Shown: positions 1 to 5,365 of the stretch, piece by piece
Numbering within the stretch: position 1 is the first letter of the stretch
Layout: each line of letters starts with the position of its first letter
NCBI GenBank assembly: GCA_026002045.1
Contig: BOAV01000107.1
Span: 1 to 7,778 of the forward strand
DNA: 7,778 nucleotides
Source: Spirochaetia bacterium
Lineage (GTDB): Bacteria; Spirochaetota; Spirochaetia; Treponematales; Breznakiellaceae
Direction of reading: 5' to 3'
Notes under the pieces: generated by a model
Databases searched by the model: none
Told to the model about the DNA's origin: nothing
Seen by the model: the letters and a program-made list of their open reading frames with translations, nothing else
Position numbers and translations under genes: made by a program

Positions 1-90
1 ACCAAGGACGAAATCCAGAGGATTACCAAAAAATACATGAGGGGAAACAGCTTGAGCTGTTCCCTTACCAAAATAAAGCATGAAGGTTAA
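1..90 (+). CDS. 3' end of an unidentified gene, possibly M16-type peptidase
   Basis: The first 87 bases read open in frame 1 and end at a TAA (88-90), giving 29 residues that begin TKDEIQRITKKYMRGN and end KIKHEG. The opening pattern, a Thr-x-[DE]-[ED]-[IV]-Q-x-[IVA]-x-K-Y stretch followed by a short variable tail, resembles the last helix of M16 (insulinase-like) zinc peptidases, which often close this way. That family assignment is a weak inference from a short fragment. That the stretch is coding is supported by the terminator that starts six bases after the stop codon. The rest of the gene lies outside the window. Confidence 0.45.
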   Translation, partial: TKDEIQRITKKYMRGNSLSCSLTKIKHEG

Positions 91-95
91 AGATA

Positions 96-128
96 CCGCA
101 GGGCTTGCCCTGCGGTTATTCATTTTTT
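96..128 (+). terminator. Rho-independent terminator after the upstream gene
   Basis: A perfect 8-bp GC-rich stem (CCGCAGGG at 96-103 pairing with CCCTGCGG at 108-115) with a four-base CTTG loop is followed by a T-rich run (TTATTCATTTTTT) to 128. It starts six bases after the stop of the upstream gene and separates it from the importer operon. Confidence 0.9.
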
Positions 129-136
129 GGATTTTC

Positions 137-164
137 TTGACTTTCATTCGAAATAGCTTAGAAT
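137..164 (+). promoter_or_regulatory. Sigma-70-type promoter of the ABC importer operon
   Basis: A -35 box TTGACT (137-142, five of six consensus) and a -10 box TAGAAT (159-164, five of six) are separated by 16 bp. Transcription would start near 171, leaving a leader of about 35 nt before the GTG start at 206. It is the only strong promoter match seen between the terminator at 96-128 and the first importer gene. Confidence 0.7.
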
Positions 165-167
165 GAA
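143..167. promoter_or_regulatory. Operator-like inverted repeat inside the promoter
   Basis: TTCATTC (143-149) is repeated as its exact inverse GAATGAA (161-167), with an 11-bp spacer that itself holds two further matched pairs (AA 151-152 with TT 158-159). The half-site centres are about 18 bp apart, close to two helical turns. The repeat begins right after the -35 box and covers the -10 box, so a dimeric protein bound here would block RNA polymerase. Metal-uptake operons are often controlled this way by Fur- or DtxR-family repressors. The sequence is not a good match to the classical Fur box, and no regulator gene is in the window. Confidence 0.45.
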
Positions 168-205
168 TAGATTATTGAAAGATAATTTTATTTCAGGAGG
201 AAAGT

Positions 206-1348
206 GTGAAAAAATTACTGGTTTTAGTGAGTATTGCCCTGCTGTTGGGGGCGAATTTTGTTTCATGTAGTAAAAAGGATGCTCCCGTAGCCGCAAAAGC
301 GGAGCCTGCCAAAGAACTCACCCACGATGAACTGGTTGCCGGGGCAAAGGCCGAAGGCAAGGTGGTGGTTTATTCAATCACCTCCCGTATTTCCAGCGCG
401 GCGGAATCCTTTGAAAAACTCTATGGCGTAAAGGTTGAATATTCCAACCTGAAAGACGGGGAACTGATCGAAAAGGTGACCAAGGAAGTGGGGGGCAAAA
501 TCGACGGCGCGGATTTTGTCATTTCCCAGGATTCCGGCCGGGTCTACGGCCAGCTTATCGCCACGGGCTACCTGGTAAATTACGTGCCCCAGTCCATGGT
601 CAACGTGATCCCCAAGCAATACCAGGACCCGCTGATCTTCCAGCAGATCAACAAGGTCTTTATCTTTAACAGCGAAAAAACCCAAACCCCGGTTATCAAA
701 AACGTGTGGGAAGCGACGGACCCCAAATGGAAGGGGCTGATCCAGTTTAAGGACCCCAACGGCGAAGGGGTGAACATGAATTTCCTTACCATGATAACTT
801 CCCCGGAGTGGAGCGCCAAGCTGGAAAAGGCCTATGAAAACCTCTACGGCAAAAAACTGGTCCTTACCACCAAGAACGCCGGGTATGAATGGATCAAACT
901 TTTCTATGCCAACGGCCTGGTTCTGGGCAACAGCGATACCACCATTTCCGAAAACATCGGTATCAAGGGCCAGCCTGCCACCACCATGGGGCTCTTTGTC
1001 TTTTCCAAGATGCGGTTTGACGCATCCAAGAACCTGGCCCTCCAGGCCATTACCGATGTTGAGCCCTTCTCGGGCTTTCTCTATCCCGCCTTTGTGCATC
1101 TTACCGCCAACGCCAAGCATCCCAATGCGGCCAAGCTCTTTATCGAGTATCTGCTGACCCAGGAAGGCTTTGCGCCCTGGGCCAAGGATGTGGGGTCCTA
1201 TTCGACCAATCCGGGCATCCCGGTTAACACCGATGATTTCCCCCTGTCCTTCTGGGAACCCCGGCTGGTTCCGGAGGACCCCCAGTACCTCTTTGAGCAT
1301 CGGGCGGAAGTGGAAGAATTCGTCAATAACATCGCTTATCGGAAGTAA
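206..1348 (+). CDS. ABC importer substrate-binding lipoprotein (Fe3+/FbpA-like superfamily)
   Basis: 380-residue extracytoplasmic solute receptor that captures the ligand and hands it to the permease encoded next. Residues 1-20 form a lipoprotein signal peptide (KK, then LLVLVSIALLLGA) with a relaxed lipobox F-V-S-C, so Cys21 is the likely lipidated residue. An Ala/Lys/Glu-rich linker follows, then the mature domain opening with DELVAGAKAEGKVVVYS, typical of the FbpA/AfuA and SBP_bac_6/8 type receptors. Later stretches (NVWEATDPKWKGLIQF; HPNAAKLFIEYLLTQEG) also fit this group. The GTG start is set by AGGAGG at 195-200, five bases upstream. It is the first gene of a three-gene operon. Oddity: there is no adjacent Tyr-Tyr pair anywhere in the protein, whereas FbpA-type ferric receptors bind iron through such a pair. 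The class is certain; iron as ligand is only a guess, and another small anion, metal complex or organic ligand is possible. Confidence 0.88.
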   Translation: MKKLLVLVSIALLLGANFVSCSKKDAPVAAKAEPAKELTHDELVAGAKAEGKVVVYSITSRISSAAESFEKLYGVKVEYSNLKDGELIEKVTKEVGGKIDGADFVISQDSGRVYGQLIATGYLVNYVPQSMVNVIPKQYQDPLIFQQINKVFIFNSEKTQTPVIKNVWEATDPKWKGLIQFKDPNGEGVNMNFLTMITSPEWSAKLEKAYENLYGKKLVLTTKNAGYEWIKLFYANGLVLGNSDTTISENIGIKGQPATTMGLFVFSKMRFDASKNLALQAITDVEPFSGFLYPAFVHLTANAKHPNAAKLFIEYLLTQEGFAPWAKDVGSYSTNPGIPVNTDDFPLSFWEPRLVPEDPQYLFEHRAEVEEFVNNIAYRK

Positions 1349-1378
1349 GAACTGAACCCAAAAAGGGAGGATTTGCGT

Positions 1379-3172
1379 ATGACCATCGGTAATCAGGTAC
1401 GGGCTTTTATGAAAAAGCCCCATAACGTTATCCTCCTGGTTTTGGGGATATTACTGGTTTTTCTGACCCTGTTTCCCCTGCTGTCCCTGATACGGGATAC
1501 TTTTATTGTCCACCCTTCGGAGGTAATGTCCGTCCGGGGGGCAAAGATCGGGGACATCACCTCGTTTCACTGGAAAAAAGTTTTTTTGGACGGGGAAACC
1601 AGCCTGAATATGTTTTACCGGCCCTTCCTCAACACTATCGCTACTTCCCTGTGGAGCTGTCTCGTGGCTATCGCCCTGGGGGGCGCGGTGGCATGGCTTG
1701 TCACCCGCAGTGACATTTCCTGGAAGTCCTTTATCTCGATGGTGTTCATTTTCCCCTATATTATGCCGTCCTGGACCATCGCCATGGCCTGGCGGAATTT
1801 TTTCCGCAACCATCTGATCGGGGGCGCCCAGGGGCTTTTTACCGCCCTTACGGGGATAGAAACCGCCGACTGGTTTGCCTACGGCATGTTCCCCATCGTC
1901 ATTGTCCAGGGGATACATTACGCCCCCTTTGCCTATATTTTGATCGGGGGCATACTGCGGAACATGGACGCCAACCTTGAGGAGGCGGCGGTGATCCTCA
2001 AGGCCAGCCGCTTCAAGATACTCTCCCGGATAACCCTTCCCATTGTGATGCCCGCGGTGCTCTCCACTTTCCTCTTGGTGTTTTCAAGCTGTATGAGCTC
2101 CTTTGCAGTCCCCGCCTTTTTGGGGATGCCGGTCCGCTTCCAGGTTTTGACCACCCAGCTCTACCGTACCCTGAACGGCCTTAATCCGGGATACGGCTAC
2201 ATTATGGCCTTTGTGATGATCTTCCTGGGCACGGCTATTCTGCTTTTCCAGCAGTGGTTTGTGGGTTCCCGGAAGTCCTTTACCACCGTTACCGGCAAGA
2301 GCTCCAATATCGCCCTGGTAAAGCTTAAGGGCTTGCGGCTGCCCCTTTCCGTAATCCTCGTGGCGTTTACGGTGGTTATCTCCCTTCTGCCCCTGATCTC
2401 CTTTGCGGTGGAATCCTTTATTATGGCCCCCGGTGATTATTCCCTGTCGAATTTTACCACCCAGTTCTGGGTTGGCGAGGGCCGGGAAGATATCGGCGGC
2501 GGGGAGCCGGGTATTTTACGGAACAAGTATATTTACCTGGGGCTCTGGAACAGTCTTAGGCTGTCGGTGGTGGTGTCCTTTATCTCAGGGACCGTTGGGG
2601 CCCTGGCGGGCTACGCCATCGTGCGGAAGCGGGGGAGCAAACTTTCCACCCTGGTGAACAACCTGGCCTTCTTCCCCTACCTTATGCCGAGTATGGCATT
2701 CGGCGCCATCTACCTTTCCATGTTCGCCAAGCAGAATTTCATCATCCCTTCGCTCTACGGGACCTTTGCCCTGCTGGTACTGGTGGGCTCCGTAAAGTAT
2801 CTGCCTTTTGCCTCCCGGTCGGGGATGAACGCCATGCTTCAATTAAGCAACGAGATTGAGGAAGCGGCCCTGATCATGGGGGTTCCCTGGTGGAAACGGA
2901 TGACCCGGATCATCTTCCCCATACAAAGGTCCAGCTTCCTTTCGGGGTACCTTTTGCCCTTTATCTCCTGCATGCGGGAACTGGCCCTTTTCGTTTTGCT
3001 CATCGTACCCGCTACCCGCATCCTTACCACCATGCTCTTTCAGTACAATGAAAAGGGCTGGAACCAGTACGCCAACGCCATCAATCTGCTGATCGTGCTG
3101 ATCGTGCTCATCTTTAACTGGGGAATTAATAAATTAACCGGCGCTTCGATAGACAAAGGGATTGGAGGATAA
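1379..3172 (+). CDS. ABC importer permease, two fused transmembrane domains (FbpB-like)
   Basis: 597-residue inner-membrane permease forming the whole translocation channel from one chain. It has two BPD_transp_1 halves, roughly residues 75-290 and 385-590, each with the cytoplasmic coupling (EAA) loop that docks on the ATPase: EEAAVILKASRFK at about 201-213 and EEAALIMGVPWWKR at about 494-507, both leading into an [IL]-x-[LF]-P stretch. About twelve hydrophobic segments are visible, the first at about 15-38. The fused layout is that of FbpB/SfuB/AfuB-type permeases, slightly longer than usual because of the loop between the first two segments and the linker after residue 290. The ATG at 1379 is preferred over a TTG at 1373 because GGGAGG (1365-1370) is eight bases from the ATG and only two from the TTG. 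It lies 30 nt after the receptor gene. Confidence 0.92.
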   Translation: MTIGNQVRAFMKKPHNVILLVLGILLVFLTLFPLLSLIRDTFIVHPSEVMSVRGAKIGDITSFHWKKVFLDGETSLNMFYRPFLNTIATSLWSCLVAIALGGAVAWLVTRSDISWKSFISMVFIFPYIMPSWTIAMAWRNFFRNHLIGGAQGLFTALTGIETADWFAYGMFPIVIVQGIHYAPFAYILIGGILRNMDANLEEAAVILKASRFKILSRITLPIVMPAVLSTFLLVFSSCMSSFAVPAFLGMPVRFQVLTTQLYRTLNGLNPGYGYIMAFVMIFLGTAILLFQQWFVGSRKSFTTVTGKSSNIALVKLKGLRLPLSVILVAFTVVISLLPLISFAVESFIMAPGDYSLSNFTTQFWVGEGREDIGGGEPGILRNKYIYLGLWNSLRLSVVVSFISGTVGALAGYAIVRKRGSKLSTLVNNLAFFPYLMPSMAFGAIYLSMFAKQNFIIPSLYGTFALLVLVGSVKYLPFASRSGMNAMLQLSNEIEEAALIMGVPWWKRMTRIIFPIQRSSFLSGYLLPFISCMRELALFVLLIVPATRILTTMLFQYNEKGWNQYANAINLLIVLIVLIFNWGINKLTGASIDKGIGG

Positions 3173-3173
3173 T

Positions 3174-4295
3174 ATGCCCGAAATAGTGCTGAAAAATGTC
3201 TGGAAACGGTTTGAAAAATTTACGGCGGTGGCGGACCTGAACCTGACCATTGCCGACCGGGGCTTTGTCACCCTCCTGGGCCCTTCGGGCTGCGGCAAGA
3301 CCACCACCCTGCGGATGATAGCGGGACTGGAAACCCCCACGGAGGGGGAGATCACCATCGATGGCAAGGTGGTGTTTTCCTCCGAAAAGGGGATCGACGT
3401 GTCCCCTGCCAAGCGGGATGTGGGCTTCCTCTTTCAGAACTACGCCCTGTGGCCCCACATGACGGTGGAGCAGAATATCGCCTTTGGGCTTGAGAATTTG
3501 AAGTGGGCCAAGGATAAAATCAAGGCAAGGGTAACAGAATTGTTGGGGACCCTCAAAATCGAGGAATTCAGCAAGCGCTATCCTAATGAGCTTTCCGGGG
3601 GCCAGCAGCAGCGGGTCGCCATAGCCCGTACCCTGGCTACGGGGGCGCGGGTCCTCTTTATGGACGAACCCCTTTCCAACCTGGACGCAAAACTCCGTAC
3701 CGAGATGCGGTCCGAATTAAAGCGGCTCCACTCGGAAACCAATTCCACCTTTGTCTACGTAACCCACGATCAGCTGGAAGCCATGACCCTTTCCACCCGG
3801 ACCTGCCTGATGAAGGAGGGCTATCTCCAGCAATACGCCCCGCCCCTGGAAGTGTACAACAACCCCGCCAATGTCTTTGTCGCCGATTTTGTCGGCAGCC
3901 CAACCATGAATTTTATCGAAGGCACGGGGCAAAACGAAAGCAACGGCAAGGGGATCACCGTCAAGGCCCAGGGTCTGAATTTATTGTTTACCCCTGCTTC
4001 GGAAAAGCTCAACATAAAGGACGGCGCGCCCCTTACCCTGGGCATACGCCCGGAATATATCCGTGTTGAATCCGGCGGCGGGGTAAAGGCCAAAATATAC
4101 GCGGCCCTGCCTTCGGGGATGGAAACCATCGTAAAGATCCACCTGGGAGGGCTGCTGCTTACCCTGGTGGTGTTCGGCGCCGTGGATTATCCGGTGGATT
4201 CCGAGATAAGCGTGAATTTTGCCGGGGATAACTGCGTCCTTTTTGACAGGGAAAGCGGGGCTAACCTGGGGCTTGGAAAACTGACGGTAGTATAG
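3174..4295 (+). CDS. ABC importer ATPase with TOBE domain (FbpC/PotA-like)
   Basis: 373-residue cytoplasmic ATPase that powers the importer. Motifs seen in order: Walker A GPSGCGKTT (36-44), Q-loop LFQNYALWPH (about 86-95), ABC signature LSGGQ (140-144), Walker B VLFMDEP (160-166) with catalytic Glu165, D-loop SNLDAKLR, and switch His198 in VTHDQLEA. The region after about residue 235 contains a TOBE-type beta domain (LGIRPEYIRV onward), as in the MalK/PotA/FbpC group, where it can serve regulation. The ATG at 3174 is chosen because GGAGG (3164-3168) lies five bases upstream; an in-frame TTG at 3162 would overlap the permease stop and lacks a proper site. The gap to the permease stop is one base, so the two are translationally coupled. 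The gene is the last of the operon and converges on tatC. Confidence 0.93.
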   Translation: MPEIVLKNVWKRFEKFTAVADLNLTIADRGFVTLLGPSGCGKTTTLRMIAGLETPTEGEITIDGKVVFSSEKGIDVSPAKRDVGFLFQNYALWPHMTVEQNIAFGLENLKWAKDKIKARVTELLGTLKIEEFSKRYPNELSGGQQQRVAIARTLATGARVLFMDEPLSNLDAKLRTEMRSELKRLHSETNSTFVYVTHDQLEAMTLSTRTCLMKEGYLQQYAPPLEVYNNPANVFVADFVGSPTMNFIEGTGQNESNGKGITVKAQGLNLLFTPASEKLNIKDGAPLTLGIRPEYIRVESGGGVKAKIYAALPSGMETIVKIHLGGLLLTLVVFGAVDYPVDSEISVNFAGDNCVLFDRESGANLGLGKLTVV

Positions 4296-4331
4296 GAAGC
4301 AGGGGAATAGGGCATCATAATGGCCGGGCCC

Positions 4332-5093
4332 TTATGGATTCGCGGTACGGGGCACAAAAAACCGCCCGATAAAAAGCGTCAGCTCAAAAAGCAAATACAG
4401 GGGCACGCCGAGGGCCACTTGGGAAATGACATCCGGGGGTGTGCAGAGGGCGGCGGCCAAAAAGATCAAAATGATGATATGGGGCCGAAAACGGGCCACT
4501 GTTTTCGGCGTGACAATGCCCAGCGCGAAGGCGAAGAGCAGGAGGAGCGGCGTCTGCAAAAGAAGGCCCGCAGCGAGCATCAGGGCGAAGAGCATGGAGA
4601 GGTATTCTTTGAAACCCCAGAGCGGCTGAATACCGTCACCGGTGGCGAAGCCCAGGAAAAAACGCAACACTGTTGGTGACAGGAACCGGTAAGCCGCCGC
4701 CGCCCCGGCGATAAACAGCACAGGCACGATGACAAGCGCCGCCGCCGTCCATGGGCGCTCCTTCCCCTTAAGGCCGGGCCAGACGAAGAGGCCGATTTGC
4801 AAAAGACAGAAGGGCGTGGAGAAGATCGCTCCGGTCCACACCGCGAGGTGGAGATATGCCAGAAATTTTTCGGCGGGATTGAAGGTGTAGAGCGCAACGC
4901 CCAGGTCCGCGACCGGGGCCATGAGAAAGGCCGCCAAATAATCGGAAAAGGCGAAGGCGGGGATGGTTACGACCGTGAATACCGCCAGTATAGCGATTAT
5001 CCTGCGGCGAAGTTCCTCAAGATGCTCAGTCCATTCGCTCAGGGCGCTTTCGGTGGCCACCTTCGCGCTACCCTGTTTTGTTTTCTTCTCCAT
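4332..5093 (-). CDS. tatC: Twin-arginine translocase subunit TatC
   Basis: 253-residue polytopic membrane protein that recognises twin-arginine signal peptides and nucleates the Tat pore. Diagnostic stretches: HLEELR (24-29) before the first transmembrane helix, FVWPGLKGKER (103-113), whose Phe103 and Glu112 have the nine-residue spacing of the signal-binding Phe94 and Glu103 of E. coli TatC, and CTPPDVISQ (217-225). Six hydrophobic segments are visible. At the place of E. coli Glu170 (sequence FEVP) this protein has Gln180 (LQTP). The ATG at 5093 is chosen because GGGAAG lies seven bases upstream; an in-frame ATG at 5123 would add ten residues and has no clear ribosome site. The start overlaps the end of tatA by 26 bases. 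No TatB gene is visible, so this looks like a minimal TatAC system. Confidence 0.93.
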   Translation of the reverse strand: MEKKTKQGSAKVATESALSEWTEHLEELRRRIIAILAVFTVVTIPAFAFSDYLAAFLMAPVADLGVALYTFNPAEKFLAYLHLAVWTGAIFSTPFCLLQIGLFVWPGLKGKERPWTAAALVIVPVLFIAGAAAAYRFLSPTVLRFFLGFATGDGIQPLWGFKEYLSMLFALMLAAGLLLQTPLLLLFAFALGIVTPKTVARFRPHIIILIFLAAALCTPPDVISQVALGVPLYLLFELTLFIGRFFVPRTANP

Positions 5094-5274
5094 CGGTCTG
5101 CTTCCCGGCGTCTGTCTCAACATCGTCTTTCAGTTTACCCACGCCATTGAACGCGGACTTAAATTCCCGTATCGCTTCTCCTGCAGCGCGGCCCACCTGG
5201 GGCAGCCGCTTCGCACCGAACAGCACCAGCGCCAGCACGATCAGCAGCGCTATTTCTCCTGCTCCTAAATGCAT
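5068..5274 (-). CDS. tatA: Twin-arginine translocase subunit TatA
   Basis: 68-residue single-span protein that oligomerises to let folded proteins cross the membrane. The short N-terminus MHLGAGE carries the polar residue Glu7, followed by the transmembrane helix (IALLIVLALVLF, 8-19), the hinge and conserved FGAKRLP (19-25), an amphipathic helix VGRAAGEAIREFKSAF (about 27-42), and a charged disordered tail rich in Asp, Glu and Lys. This is the TatA/E pattern. The helix hinge lacks the Pro typical of TatB, so a dual-function TatA is likely. AGAGG (complement of 5280-5284) sits five bases before the ATG. The gene overlaps the start of tatC and follows the polyferredoxin gene by 91 nt. Confidence 0.92.
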   Translation of the reverse strand: MHLGAGEIALLIVLALVLFGAKRLPQVGRAAGEAIREFKSAFNGVGKLKDDVETDAGKQTDGEENKTG

Positions 5275-5339
5275 ATTAACCTCTTTTTTGTGCGGCTATT
5301 CAGCCGCATTAATATATCGAACATGAAATGCAGCTTCAT
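5265..5339 (-). CDS. Possible 24-residue small ORF upstream of tatA
   Basis: The gap between the polyferredoxin and tatA contains an ATG (5339-5337) preceded at five bases by AGGAG (complement of 5345-5349), a better ribosome site than that of tatC. The frame runs 24 codons to a TAG at 5267-5265. The peptide starts MKLHFMFDILMRL and ends RTKKRLICI: a short hydrophobic front and a basic end. Its last codons overlap the first ten bases of tatA in another frame, as expected for a leader peptide that couples translation to the next gene. I do not recognise the peptide. It could also be a chance ORF in a regulatory leader. Confidence 0.35.
   Translation of the reverse strand: MKLHFMFDILMRLNSRTKKRLICI
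5291..5308 (-). promoter_or_regulatory. Hairpin just before the tatA ribosome binding site
   Basis: Perfect 7-bp inverted repeat TGCGGCT (5291-5297) and AGCCGCA (5302-5308) with a four-base loop. Read on the - strand it is followed by CAAAAAAGAGG, that is, by an A-rich stretch and the tatA ribosome site, not by a U-tract. It is therefore not an intrinsic terminator for the - strand transcript. It could modulate tatA translation or stabilise the tatAC part of the message. Confidence 0.45.
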
Positions 5340-5340
5340 G
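5322..5340 (-). promoter_or_regulatory. Small inverted repeat covering the small ORF start
   Basis: CATGAA (5322-5327) and TTCATG (5335-5340) form a 6-bp stem with a seven-base loop. On the - strand the ATG of the small ORF (5339-5337) lies in one arm, so folding would hide that start codon. The stem is short and AT-containing, so it may be fortuitous. Confidence 0.25.
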
Positions 5341-5365
5341 ATAACTCCTATAAAACAATTAAACG

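Noticed and set aside
160..200. AT-rich stretch before the receptor gene as a classical Fur box
   Set aside because: Only scattered matches to the GATAAT-type repeats (for example AGATAAT at 180-186); the perfect dyad at 143-167 is a much better operator candidate.
374..1423. A 349-codon open frame on the - strand opposite the receptor gene
   Set aside because: It is a shadow of the GC-rich receptor gene: no recognisable domain, no ribosome site of note, and composition (many Gly, Pro, His) typical of reverse-strand translation. The + strand reading is a coherent lipoprotein.
4342..4365. GCGGT and ACCGC inverted repeat as terminator of the importer operon
   Set aside because: Only five base pairs with a 14-base loop and no T-run after it; it lies inside tatC.
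4320..4679. Open frame on the + strand right after the importer ATPase
   Set aside because: It is antisense to tatC, extremely rich in Lys, Glu, Gln and Gly without any domain, and has no ribosome binding site. TatC motifs on the other strand explain this region.
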